NCBI RefSeq assembly: GCF_024055725.1 | Contig: NZ_JAMXMX010000011.1 | Location: forward strand, 124,001 to 188,000 | From: Actinoallomurus spadix | GTDB lineage: Bacteria; Actinomycetota; Actinomycetes; Streptosporangiales; Streptosporangiaceae | Direction of reading: 5' to 3' | DNA: 64,000 nucleotides | Shown: positions 8,945-18,518 of the stretch, in pieces | How positions within the stretch are numbered: position 1 is the first letter of the stretch | Layout: each line of letters opens with the position of its first letter | Notes under the pieces: generated by a model | The model's database searches: none | What the model was told of the DNA's origin: nothing | What the model saw: only the letters and a program-made list of their open reading frames with translations | Position numbers and translations under genes: made by a program

Positions 8945-9739
8945 TCACCCCTCCCCCGGACCGTCCGGCCGTACCCGGTCCGCGGGCCGGAACCGGTAGA
9001 CCGCCGTGTCCTCCGTGCACGTCTCACAGGAGATCGCGGCGTACCCCTCGTCGATCAGCCGCCGCATCGCGGCCGCGAGGTCGTCGCGGACCCGGAGCGA
9101 CGTCGCGCGGTCCCGGGCGACCAGGGCGTCCCAGTCCCGGGGCGCGCCCAGCAGCACGTCGCCGCCCTCGCGGCGCGTCTCTCCCCAGCCGGCGTACGCG
9201 GGCGGCGGGGCGGACGGCCCGGGCGGCCGGAGCAGATCCCACTCGACGATCAGCCGGTCCGTGCGCATGCCCGGATCGCGTCCGATGTCCTCGACGCCGT
9301 AGAAGTCGCGCAGGAACCAGCGGCCCGTCGCGCCGAGCACGTCCAGGTTGAAGTGGGCGTTGTGCGTACGGACCGGGTCGAACGCCCAGCGCATCCGGGT
9401 GACGCCGCCGGCCAGGACGTAGTCGCGCTGGCTGAGCTTCAGCGCCCGGCCCACGCCGCGCCGCTGCCAGTCCGGCCGGACCGCCGCCACCTGCGAGTAG
9501 TGGTAGACCGTTCCACCGTCCGAGCCCAGGAAGCCGTACGTGAACCCGACCAGCTCGTCCCCGGCGAACGCGCCGATGACCGACCCGGCGTTGCGCTGCA
9601 GCGCGGCCAGCAGCCGCGGGCTGACGGCGGGGTCCGTGGGGCTCAGCGCGAACGCGGCGCGGTACACCTCCACCCCGGCCCGCATCTCGGCGGAGGTGGT
9701 GAGCGGCCGCACGGTCAGCTGCGGCGTGAGGGGCGGCAA
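8945..9739 (-). CDS. GNAT-family N-acyltransferase (COG3375-like)
   Basis: A 264-residue protein with a GNAT fold in its first two thirds: ELVGFTYGF, then YHYSQVAAVRPDWQRRGVGRALKLSQRDYVLA, which is the acetyl-CoA/succinyl-CoA binding motif (Q/RxxGxG/A). The later segment MRWAFDPVRTHNAHFNLDVLGATGRWFLRDFYG is characteristic of the COG3375 group that accompanies N-acylamino acid racemases. Proposed role: N-acylation (succinylation) of an amino acid, feeding the racemase encoded 6 bp downstream. The assigned start is a TTG at 9739; an internal in-frame GTG (VRPLTTSAEM) is the alternative. The 81-bp gap to the divergent M20 gene should hold both promoters. Confidence 0.85.
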   Translation of the reverse strand: MPPLTPQLTVRPLTTSAEMRAGVEVYRAAFALSPTDPAVSPRLLAALQRNAGSVIGAFAGDELVGFTYGFLGSDGGTVYHYSQVAAVRPDWQRRGVGRALKLSQRDYVLAGGVTRMRWAFDPVRTHNAHFNLDVLGATGRWFLRDFYGVEDIGRDPGMRTDRLIVEWDLLRPPGPSAPPPAYAGWGETRREGGDVLLGAPRDWDALVARDRATSLRVRDDLAAAMRRLIDEGYAAISCETCTEDTAVYRFRPADRVRPDGPGEG

Positions 9740-9820
9740 GAGGTGCTCACGGGTACGCTCGGTGCAGGGCTGCTACCTGCGACTTCTTCCATTATCGACC
9801 TGAGGTTCCGCGGAGGTGAG

Positions 9821-10975
9821 ATGACCCCCGACCTGGCCACCGCCCTGACCGGCGCGACCGCCCGGCTGCTCGGGTTCGGCCGCGCGCGGCTCCGGGAGTA
9901 CGCCCTGGCCGAGTCGCCCTCCGGCGACGCCGCCGCGCTGGCCCACTGCGCCGCGCTGATCGAGGCCGGTCACCGCGAGGCCGGCGGCGCCGTGGCCTAC
10001 GAGGGCGAGCACCTGGTGTCGCGGTTCGGCCCGGAGGACGGCCCGCACCTGCTCCTCGTCGGTCACTACGACACCGTCTGGCCGGTCGGCCGGCTCGACG
10101 CCATGCCCTACACCGACGACGGCACGACGATCACCGGCCCCGGGACGTACGACATGAAGGGCGGCCTGGTCGCCGTCGAGATGGCGCTGCGCGCGCTGCG
10201 GGCCGCCGGGGCGGCGCCGGCCCGGCAGGTGCGGCTGGTCGTCGTCGCCGACGAGGAGGTGGGCAGCCCCACGGGCAGTAGCGTCGTCGAACGTCATCTC
10301 GACGGCGCGGTCGCCGTGCTCGGCCTGGAGTCGCCGCACCCGGACGGCGCGCTGAAGAACGCCCGCCGGGGCAGCGTCCGGGTCCGCCTCGGCGTCCGCG
10401 GCCGCGAGTCGCACGCCGCACTCGACCCCGGCAAGGGCGTCTCCGCCATCGACGAGCTCATCGACCAGCTCGCGGTGGTGCGCGGCGTCGTGCCCGCCGA
10501 CGGCAGCACGCTGTGCAACGTCGGCCGGATCGAGGGCGGGCGGCGCGCCAACGTCGTCGCCGGTGAGGCGTCGGCCGAGATCGGCCTGCGGTTCGCCTCG
10601 GCGGCGGCCGAGCGCACGGTGCTGGACGCCCTGGCGGCCCTGCGTCCCGTACGATCGGGCGCCGCCGTCGAGGCGACCGTGCTGTCCGCGCGGCCGACCT
10701 GGCCGGAGCGGTCCGCGGATCCGCTGCTCGACCACATCGCCGGCGTCGGGCGGCTGCTGGGCCAGCGGATCACCGGGCGGCCCGCCGCCGGCGCCGGTGA
10801 CACGAACCTGCCGGGGTCGCGCGGGCTGCCCACCCTGGACGGCTTCGGCCCTCCCGGCCGGGGCGCGCACGCCGCGGACGAGGCGGTCCGGGTGACCGGC
10901 CTCGCCGAGCGGGCCGCCCTCCTCGCGGGGATCATGGCCTTTCCCCCGCCGGACGCCTCGGGGGACCGCGAGTGA
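9821..10975 (+). CDS. M20 family metallopeptidase / N-acyl amino acid deacylase
   Basis: A 384-residue dinuclear zinc hydrolase of the M20 (carboxypeptidase G2/ArgE/DapE) family. Metal ligands and catalytic residues are seen in VGHYDTVWPVG, GPGTYDMKGG, VVADEEVGSPTG and the final HAADEAVRV. The dimerisation domain lies at about residues 185-290 (RRGSVRVRLGVRGRESHA onward). The ATG at 9821 follows GGAGGTGAG. The gene diverges from the GNAT-racemase pair. In the characterised D- to L-amino-acid route the third enzyme is an M20 desuccinylase, and this gene would fill that place; another M20 activity such as dipeptidase or glutamate carboxypeptidase cannot be excluded. Confidence 0.9.
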   Translation: MTPDLATALTGATARLLGFGRARLREYALAESPSGDAAALAHCAALIEAGHREAGGAVAYEGEHLVSRFGPEDGPHLLLVGHYDTVWPVGRLDAMPYTDDGTTITGPGTYDMKGGLVAVEMALRALRAAGAAPARQVRLVVVADEEVGSPTGSSVVERHLDGAVAVLGLESPHPDGALKNARRGSVRVRLGVRGRESHAALDPGKGVSAIDELIDQLAVVRGVVPADGSTLCNVGRIEGGRRANVVAGEASAEIGLRFASAAAERTVLDALAALRPVRSGAAVEATVLSARPTWPERSADPLLDHIAGVGRLLGQRITGRPAAGAGDTNLPGSRGLPTLDGFGPPGRGAHAADEAVRVTGLAERAALLAGIMAFPPPDASGDRE

Positions 10976-11009
10976 CCGCCCCGTCGCCGCCATACGGCAC
11001 TATTGCCGC

Positions 11010-13550
<2,541 letters not shown>

Positions 13551-13558
13551 CGCCGTTC

Positions 13559-14509
13559 CTACTGGTCCTTCGCCCCGGCGGTCTCCTTGCCGGCCGGCCG
13601 CCGGCTGTTCGAGGAGGAGCCGCCCGACGACTTCTTGGCGCCGCCGGACCGCCGGGAGCCCGAGGACTTCGTCCCGGAGGACCGGGCCGATGAGGAGCCG
13701 GACGACGACTTCGCCGAGGACGAGCCACCCGACGACGACTTCGCCGACGACCGCTTCGCCGACGATGACCTGGCGGAGGACGACTCGTCCTCGGGAGACT
13801 TGGTCACCTCGCCGTCGTGGATCTCGCCGCGCCAGCCCGCCACGTCGTCGCCCGGGTGGAGCAGCGTCTGCGACATCACGTGCCGGCGGAAGTGCTTGAG
13901 CTCGAGCCGGACCCGGCGGCCCTGCGCGCGCCACAGGTTGCCGGTCTTCTCCATGAGGCCCTGCGGGTGGTACTCGAGGACGAGCAGGACGCGGGTCAGG
14001 TTCGGCGCGAGTTCGTGGAACGTCACGGCCCCGTCCACGTGGCCCTTCTGGCCCGTGGAGCGCCAGACGATCCGTTCGTCGGGGACCTGCTCGACGATGG
14101 TCGACTCCCACGTGCGAGTGGACCAGAAGATCTTCGCCTTCCAGCGCACCTTCTCGTCGGCGAGCTGGTCGGTGCCCTCGACCTTCTTCATGAAGGACGG
14201 GAACTCCTGGAAACGGGTCCACTGGTCGTAGACCAGCCGCCGGGGCGCGCCGACGTCGACCTCTTCGATGATGTTGGTGACCTTGGTCTTCGCGGACCCG
14301 CCCGCGCCCTTCCCGTCGCTCTTGCCGAGCACCTGTCCGCCGACCTCCTTGAGCGCGGTGACCCCTCCGGCGATCGCCTTCGGCCCCAGGTCACCGCCAC
14401 GGCGGGCCTCCTTGGCGACCGTCTTGACGGTGCTCCCGATCTGCTTGGTCACGGGCTTGGCGATGTTCGTGGCGCGCTTCGCCAAAGAACTTCCTGGCAG
14501 CTCGGCCAT
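13559..14509 (-). CDS. SRPBCC-fold protein with Ser/Lys-rich tail, gas-vesicle-locus associated
   Basis: A 316-residue protein in three parts: an Ala/Lys/Gly-rich N-terminal region (1-90, including AKRATNIAKPVTKQIGSTVK), an SRPBCC (polyketide cyclase/coenzyme Q-binding START-like) domain at about 95-225 (VTNIIEEVDVGAPRRLVYDQ, FPSFMKKVEG, VDGAVTFHELAPNLTRVLLV), and a disordered tail of about 75 residues made almost only of Ser, Lys, Arg, Gly and Ala. The tail resembles the basic tails of DNA- or surface-binding actinobacterial proteins, but its role is unknown. SRPBCC genes occur in some streptomycete gvp clusters, and this one lies 0.5 kb from gvpK. It has a sigma-B-like promoter of its own (14563-14587). 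A role in gas-vesicle assembly or lipid handling is inference. Confidence 0.75.
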   Translation of the reverse strand: MAELPGSSLAKRATNIAKPVTKQIGSTVKTVAKEARRGGDLGPKAIAGGVTALKEVGGQVLGKSDGKGAGGSAKTKVTNIIEEVDVGAPRRLVYDQWTRFQEFPSFMKKVEGTDQLADEKVRWKAKIFWSTRTWESTIVEQVPDERIVWRSTGQKGHVDGAVTFHELAPNLTRVLLVLEYHPQGLMEKTGNLWRAQGRRVRLELKHFRRHVMSQTLLHPGDDVAGWRGEIHDGEVTKSPEDESSSARSSSAKRSSAKSSSGGSSSAKSSSGSSSARSSGTKSSGSRRSGGAKKSSGGSSSNSRRPAGKETAGAKDQ

Positions 14510-14562
14510 CTTCGTACCCTCTCGTTCGAAACCTTGCTTCTTTGTTGCTTTGACCGCCTTGC

Positions 14563-14587
14563 TTACCCGGGAAAAGACGACACATTC
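14563..14587 (-). promoter_or_regulatory. Sigma-B-like promoter of SRPBCC gene
   Basis: Reading leftwards, GAAT, a 15-nt spacer and GGGTAA match the actinobacterial stress-sigma consensus GNNT-N14-16-GGGTAY except for the last base. It stands about 55 nt upstream of the SRPBCC start. It is seen by eye only. Confidence 0.4.
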
Positions 14588-14604
14588 CCAATGCGCGGGA
14601 TCAG

Positions 14605-14628
14605 GAATAGGTCGCGCTGTCCGGGTAC
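14605..14628 (+). promoter_or_regulatory. Sigma-B-like promoter of small membrane protein gene
   Basis: GAAT, a 14-nt spacer and GGGTAC fit the GNNT-N14-16-GGGTAY consensus fully. It lies 44 nt upstream of the ATG at 14672 and back-to-back with the promoter of the divergent SRPBCC gene. Confidence 0.45.
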
Positions 14629-14671
14629 CACCCTGTTACGGAACGGATGTCCCCCATAGGAGAGACCTGAT

Positions 14672-14962
14672 ATGCGCAAGAACCTCGCCGGTGCCGCGGT
14701 GAACAAGGCCGCCGAGTCCCGTCCGGACAAGAAGATCGCGCAATCCGCCGGCACGCTGAAGAACGCCCCGAAGAAAGCGGCGCAGGAAACGGTGATGAAG
14801 GGACTTCGGGCCCCGGTCGTCGGAAAGGTGCTGAAGTCGTTCGCGCTGGCCCGGCTGGTGCGGGTGCTGGGCGCGGCCGTCCGCTTCATCGGCCCGCGCG
14901 CCCTGCCGGTGGCCGCCGTCGTTCTCGCGGGCTGGTTCGTCCGCCGGCTGCGGAGGAAGTGA
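14672..14962 (+). CDS. Small basic protein with one membrane helix, gvp-adjacent
   Basis: A 96-residue protein of no family I recognise. Residues 1-60 are strongly basic and helical (NKAAESRPDKKIAQSAGTLK, then APKKAAQETVMKG); a hydrophobic stretch at about 62-90 (RVLGAAVRFIGPRALPVAAV and on) predicts one membrane helix, followed by the basic end RRLRRK. The ATG at 14672 has AGGAGAGACC upstream. It diverges from the SRPBCC gene, converges with gvpK, and shares a strong bidirectional hairpin with it. Both position and stress-type promoter suggest an accessory of the gas-vesicle locus, but no function can be assigned. Confidence 0.7.
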   Translation: MRKNLAGAAVNKAAESRPDKKIAQSAGTLKNAPKKAAQETVMKGLRAPVVGKVLKSFALARLVRVLGAAVRFIGPRALPVAAVVLAGWFVRRLRRK

Positions 14963-14970
14963 GCTGCTCC

Positions 14971-15006
14971 ATCCGCCGGCGGGAGGACGCCCTCCCGCCG
15001 GCGGAT
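14971..15006. terminator. Bidirectional terminator between small protein gene and gvpK
   Basis: A perfect 16-bp inverted repeat (ATCCGCCGGCGGGAGG and its complement) with a 4-nt loop sits in the 61-bp gap between the two convergent genes. It can end both transcripts. Confidence 0.85.
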
Positions 15007-15023
15007 TCTCGTGTTCGAGGCGG

Positions 15024-15317
15024 TCAGGCCTCGGGCAGGAGCGTCCCGAGCGGGCCCAGGTCGAGGTTGAGGTCCTCGGCCGTGAGCCCGAAGTGGTCCT
15101 TCAACCGCTCCATGGCCTCGTCGAGCCGCATCAGCGCCAGGCCCAGTTGCTCGACCTGATCGTCGGTGAGGCTTTCGTCCTCCTCGACCCGGCGCAGGGC
15201 CTGCTTCTCCATCAGCTGCCGGATCAGTTCGATCACGGTGAGGACCAGGGCCGCGAGGTCGTGCTCGACGGTCTCCGGGTCCGTCCGCAGCCGTTCAGTG
15301 AGGGAGGATGTCATCAT
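15024..15317 (-). CDS. gvpK: Gas vesicle protein GvpK
   Basis: A 97-residue GvpK-family protein, an accessory needed for gas vesicle formation. It shows the family core TVEHDLAALVLTVIELIRQL, followed by MEKQALRRVEEDESLTDDQV and EQLGLALMRLDEAMERLKDHFGL. It is the last gene of the operon. The start at 15317 overlaps the end of gvpS by 23 bp; a second in-frame ATG immediately follows and would shorten the overlap to 20 bp. The operon ends at the strong hairpin at 14971-15006. Confidence 0.95.
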   Translation of the reverse strand: MMTSSLTERLRTDPETVEHDLAALVLTVIELIRQLMEKQALRRVEEDESLTDDQVEQLGLALMRLDEAMERLKDHFGLTAEDLNLDLGPLGTLLPEA

Positions 15318-15525
15318 ATTCCTCTCGAACCGTCGTGATCAGGGCACGCAGCGACACCCGGACAAGGTCGATCTCCGCGATCGAGATGACGACGTCGCCC
15401 GCGATCACCACGCCGCCTGCGAGCAGCCGGTCCAGCAGGTCGACCAGCGCGACGCGCTCGGACGGCGGCACCCGCGGGTCCTGGCGCACCGCCACGGCGC
15501 GCTCGACGTCCTCCCCCACGCTCAC
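15295..15525 (-). CDS. gvpS: Gas vesicle protein GvpS (GvpA-like minor shell protein)
   Basis: A 76-residue member of the GvpA/GvpJ/GvpS superfamily: ALVDLLDRLLAGGVVIAGDV followed by VISIAEIDLVRVSLRALITTV. These are the two helices and beta-turn of the amphipathic shell fold. GvpS lacks the long tails seen in this locus's GvpA and GvpJ. I chose the GTG at 15525, which overlaps the gvpL stop by 4 bp (GTGA), matching the coupling seen across the operon. It is thought to be a minor shell or nucleation component, as in other actinobacterial gvp clusters. Confidence 0.9.
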   Translation of the reverse strand: MSVGEDVERAVAVRQDPRVPPSERVALVDLLDRLLAGGVVIAGDVVISIAEIDLVRVSLRALITTVREEYDDILPH

Positions 15526-16295
15526 GAGGTCGCGTCCAGTTCGGTGAACGAGTAGGCGGGCCAGGGACCGGTCAGCTCGATCCGCACGCCGGGCAGCCGG
15601 GCCGCCAGGTCGTCGGCCGCGGCGGCGAGGGTCTCGGCCCGGTCCTGGTCGAGCAGGTACGCCACGTTGAGGATCATCGTTCCCTCGTGGCCGGACAGGC
15701 GCGGGTCCTGCGGCGGGTGCTGCCGGCTCGCCACGGCGTACTCCGACAGCGTGGCGTGGATCTCCTGGGCCTGCTCGGCGAGCCGCCGGGACGCCTCCTC
15801 CCGGCTCTGCCGCTCCAGCCTCCGGCGGCGCAGGTAGGCCATGCCGGGCCGCTCGTCCGCGCCGTCGCCGGCGCCGGGCGGCTCCGGCGCCGCCTCGGCG
15901 GTCCCGTACGCCTTGACGCCCCACTCGACCCGGCCGACGACGCGCCCGAGGACCTCGGTGAGCTCCTCCCGCCGCTCCCGCAGCAGCTCACGGACGCGGT
16001 CGTCGTCGCGGTAGACCGTCGCGATCCGCACCGGAGCGGTGGGGGCGGTCCGCGCCACCGCGTCGACGACGTCGTGGTGTGCCCGCGCCGTCGCCTCCAG
16101 CCACTGCAGGCTCTCCAGGTTCCGCCGCAGCGCCGTCTCCCCGAACTCCTCCAGGTCGACGGTGCTCACGAGCGCGGTGAACCCGCCGTCCGCGACGGCG
16201 CGGACCGGGACGCCGGCCACGCCGGTGAGGTCGCGGAGGACGTCGGGGGCGAGGTCCTGCGCCACTCCGTACAGGTAGACGCCGGCGTCAGCCAC
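15522..16295 (-). CDS. gvpL: Gas vesicle protein GvpL (GvpL/GvpF family)
   Basis: A 257-residue GvpL/F-family protein, second of two in the operon. It begins with the family motif GVYLYGVAQ and has FTALVSTVDLEEFGE, the helix RRNLESLQWLEATARAHHDVV, APVRIATVYRDDDRVRELL and the C-terminal part RIELTGPWPAYSF, which is diagnostic. GvpL/F proteins interact with GvpA and act early in assembly. The GTG start overlaps gvpJ by 8 bp and its stop overlaps gvpS by 4 bp. The middle (about residues 135-165) has a Pro/Gly/Ala-rich insert. Confidence 0.94.
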   Translation of the reverse strand: MADAGVYLYGVAQDLAPDVLRDLTGVAGVPVRAVADGGFTALVSTVDLEEFGETALRRNLESLQWLEATARAHHDVVDAVARTAPTAPVRIATVYRDDDRVRELLRERREELTEVLGRVVGRVEWGVKAYGTAEAAPEPPGAGDGADERPGMAYLRRRRLERQSREEASRRLAEQAQEIHATLSEYAVASRQHPPQDPRLSGHEGTMILNVAYLLDQDRAETLAAAADDLAARLPGVRIELTGPWPAYSFTELDATS

Positions 16296-16746
16296 GGTCC
16301 GCCTCCGCCTTCTCCTCCGCGGTCTTCTTCTCCGCGGCCTTCTCCTCCTCCGCGGGACTTCCGTCGCCCTTGTCCACCGCAGGGCTTCCGTCGCCCTCCT
16401 CCGCCGCGGGGCTCCGGCCGTTCCCGTCGCCGCCCTCGAGCGCGGCGAGGCGCTCGCGCAGCCGGCGGTTCTCCTCGATCACGTCGCTGTGCTTGGAGGA
16501 GAGGGTGGGGTCGTGCTCCCACCAGTCGATCCCCATCTCCTTCGCGCGGTCCACGGACGCGATCAGCAGCCGGAGCTTGATCGTCAGCAGCTCGATGTCG
16601 AGCAGGTTCACGCGGATGTCGCCCACGACCACGATCCCCTTGTCGAGGATCCGCTCGAGGATGTCGGCCAGGTTGGCCGAGGACGGCCCGTCGCTCCGCT
16701 GGGGGGAGGCGGAGCGCGAGCCGCCGGCCCACGTCACTTCTGTCAT
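16288..16746 (-). CDS. gvpJ: Gas vesicle protein GvpJ with acidic/lysine-rich tail
   Basis: A 152-residue GvpA/J-superfamily protein. The core at about residues 24-75 (LADILERILDKGIVVVGDIR, VNLLDIELLTIKLRLLIASV, then DRAKEMGIDWWE) has the GvpJ-type ending DWWE rather than the GvpA ending. A coiled helix (VIEENRRLRERLAALEGG) follows, then about 45 residues of Glu/Ala/Lys/Asp repeat-like sequence with two copies of GDGSPA. GvpJ is a minor tip or rib component. It overlaps gvpO upstream and gvpL downstream (4 and 8 bp). Confidence 0.93.
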   Translation of the reverse strand: MTEVTWAGGSRSASPQRSDGPSSANLADILERILDKGIVVVGDIRVNLLDIELLTIKLRLLIASVDRAKEMGIDWWEHDPTLSSKHSDVIEENRRLRERLAALEGGDGNGRSPAAEEGDGSPAVDKGDGSPAEEEKAAEKKTAEEKAEADRG

Positions 16747-17114
16747 CGTTTGTCCCTATCGAACCGTCCGCGGAAGTAGCGGTCGGTCCTCCGGTATGAG
16801 AGCAGGTTGCCCTCGTCGTCGAGTTCGGCCTCGTACACGGCGAGGATGTCGTTGGTGTCCGGGATGCGGCCGGACTCCACGACCTCCACGCCGACCTTCC
16901 AGCCGTCGTCGGTCCGTTCCAGCGCGATGACGCCTTCGCTCTCGCGGCCCGTCATCTCGACGACGTGCTCGACGGCCTTACGGGCGACCTCCTCGGGGGC
17001 GAGGCCGTTCCCGCTCCGGCTGCTTCCACGGCCTCCACTCCGGCCGCCTCCGCTCCGGCCGCCTCCGGTCTGGGTGCTCTTGCTCTGGGTGCTTCTGCTC
17101 TGGGGCATGGTCAC
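16743..17114 (-). CDS. gvpO: Gas vesicle protein GvpO
   Basis: A 123-residue GvpO-family protein. The first 35 residues are low-complexity Ser/Gly/Arg/Gln; the conserved domain follows (EEVARKAVEHVVEMTGRESE, WKVGVEVVESGRIPDTNDIL, AVYEAELDDEGNLLSYRRTD). GvpO is required for vesicle formation in haloarchaea and is standard in actinobacterial gvp sets. The start is a GTG overlapping the gvpG stop by 4 bp; an in-frame ATG two codons on is the alternative. Here gvpO lies inside the operon after gvpG. Confidence 0.94.
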   Translation of the reverse strand: MTMPQSRSTQSKSTQTGGGRSGGGRSGGRGSSRSGNGLAPEEVARKAVEHVVEMTGRESEGVIALERTDDGWKVGVEVVESGRIPDTNDILAVYEAELDDEGNLLSYRRTDRYFRGRFDRDKR

Positions 17115-17350
17115 CTACCTCGGCGGGACCCCTCGGCCAGGAGGTTCACCAGTTCGTCCTCCCGGCGGGCGGCCTCCTCCTCGCTGATCTCGCCGGCGTC
17201 ACGCGCCTCGGCCACCTCTTCGAGCAGGCGGACGATGCGCTGGGGGTCGTACAGCTGGCGCTCGGCCTGTTCCTGTACCTGCTCGGCGAGCCATACGACC
17301 CCCCGTACCGGAGCCAGCGGCAGCAGCACCAGCCCGGTGAAGAGTCCCAT
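17111..17350 (-). CDS. gvpG: Gas vesicle protein GvpG
   Basis: A 79-residue GvpG-family accessory: MGLFTGLVLLPLAPVRGVVW is the typical hydrophobic start, followed by LAEQVQEQAERQLYDPQRIV and a charged helix with GEISEEEAARREDELVNLL, also typical. The ATG at 17350 is 1 bp after the gvpF stop, and its stop overlaps the gvpO start. GvpF/G/L are assembly factors for the vesicle shell. Confidence 0.94.
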   Translation of the reverse strand: MGLFTGLVLLPLAPVRGVVWLAEQVQEQAERQLYDPQRIVRLLEEVAEARDAGEISEEEAARREDELVNLLAEGSRRGR

Positions 17351-17351
17351 G

Positions 17352-18089
17352 TCAGGTCTCCTGGCCGACGAAGTCGTACGGCGGCAGGGGCCCGGCGACG
17401 CGCAGGTGGATGCGTCCGTCGATCTCCTTGCCGACCTGGTCGACGATCTTCTCGAACTCCTCGCGCTCCTTGCGGTCGATGAGGAACCCGGCGTCCAGGA
17501 CGTCGTCCTCACGGGACAGCTCGTGCTGCGCGACCGCGGTGGCGCGGGGCGCCAGGGCGTCGAGGAGTCCCTGCCCGTCGTTCTCGCGGCGGCGGGTGAA
17601 TGCCTGGGCGATGAGCTCACCGAGGCGTACGCGGTCGTAGTAGGCCGCGTCCTCCGGAAGCTCGCGGACCCGCTGGTTGAGCTCGGCGATCTCCGGCTCC
17701 TCCTGGACCATCTCGCGCAGCACGGCGTCCTCGACGTACCGCGCCTTGATCCGCACCTCGACCTGCCCGCGCAGGGGCTCGAGCTGCTCGACGAACGTGT
17801 CCTCGTGGGGGCTGAGGAGCTCTTCGACGACCGCGTCCCGGTCGGTCAGCGCGCCACCGAAGCGGAAGGGCAGGACGGTCCCGCCCGCCTCGACGATCGC
17901 CTGGAGGACGCCCTGATGGGCCATGAGGTCGTCGCGCGTGCCGAGGGGCCGGTCGGCGGCCAGGTCGCTCACCAGGGCGGCGCAGCGGCCGTGCGTGACG
18001 AGCGAGACCTCCTGCCCGTCGATCCCCTTGAGCTGCCCGGGGATCTCTGCGCCGGCGTCGGTGACGCCGTAGACGTACTGCACGGTCAC
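17352..18089 (-). CDS. gvpF: Gas vesicle protein GvpF (GvpL/GvpF family)
   Basis: A 245-residue GvpL/F protein starting VQYVYGVTDAG. Also visible are CAALVSDLAADRPLGTRDDL, MAHQGVLQAIVEAGGTVLPF and the C-terminal RIHLRVAGPLPPYDFV, the same diagnostic ending as in GvpL. It is the assembly factor closest to gvpA, whose stop codon ends one base before this GTG start. The two GvpL/F genes of the operon are clearly diverged from each other, so this is an old duplication and not a recent one. Confidence 0.94.
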   Translation of the reverse strand: MTVQYVYGVTDAGAEIPGQLKGIDGQEVSLVTHGRCAALVSDLAADRPLGTRDDLMAHQGVLQAIVEAGGTVLPFRFGGALTDRDAVVEELLSPHEDTFVEQLEPLRGQVEVRIKARYVEDAVLREMVQEEPEIAELNQRVRELPEDAAYYDRVRLGELIAQAFTRRRENDGQGLLDALAPRATAVAQHELSREDDVLDAGFLIDRKEREEFEKIVDQVGKEIDGRIHLRVAGPLPPYDFVGQET

Positions 18090-18518
18090 TTACTCCTCCT
18101 CGTCGTCGTTGTCGTTCTTCTTGCTGCGGGACCCGGCCTTCTCCTTGTCCTGCTGGCCGCGGCCGAGGGAGTCGCGGAGCGTCTCACCGGCGCCCTGCAG
18201 CGCGCCCCTGGTCTTGCGCTTGGCGCCGCTCTCCGTCATCTGGCCGATCATCTGGGGGAGGCCCGCGCTGGAGCCGTCGTTGGCGATGTCGAGGCGGTTG
18301 CATGCCTCGGCGAACCGCAGGTAGGTGTCGACGCTGGCGATGACGACGCGTGCGTCGATGCGGAGGATCTCGATGCCGATGAGGGACACCCGGACGAAGG
18401 CGTCGATGACGAGGCCCTTGTCGAGGATCAGCTCGACGACGTCGGCGAGACCGCCGCCACCACCACCGGAGGACTGCTGTACCGGAGCGCCACGCTGGGC
18501 TATCTGCCCGCTGCCCAT
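18090..18518 (-). CDS. gvpA: Gas vesicle structural protein GvpA with extended tail
   Basis: The major shell protein. The core at about residues 19-75 ([54 protein letters not shown]) is canonical GvpA. About 65 extra C-terminal residues follow (beyond the roughly 70-residue minimal GvpA): a basic segment ([12 protein letters not shown]), then a mixed-charge end with [10 protein letters not shown]. Long-tailed GvpA is known in actinomycetes. I chose the ATG at 18518 over one 26 codons upstream, because AAGGGA lies 8 nt before it and the upstream sequence overlaps the promoter. First gene of the operon, driven by a sigma-B-like promoter at 18587-18611. Confidence 0.94.
   Translation of the reverse strand: MGSGQIAQRGAPVQQSSGGGGGGLADVVELILDKGLVIDAFVRVSLIGIEILRIDARVVIASVDTYLRFAEACNRLDIANDGSSAGLPQMIGQMTESGAKRKTRGALQGAGETLRDSLGRGQQDKEKAGSRSKKNDNDDEEE

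Noticed and set aside
6962-9820. A long open frame extending upstream of the M20 peptidase gene
   Set aside because: The upstream part is antisense to the metallopeptidase, racemase and GNAT genes; the M20 homology and ribosome site start at 9821.
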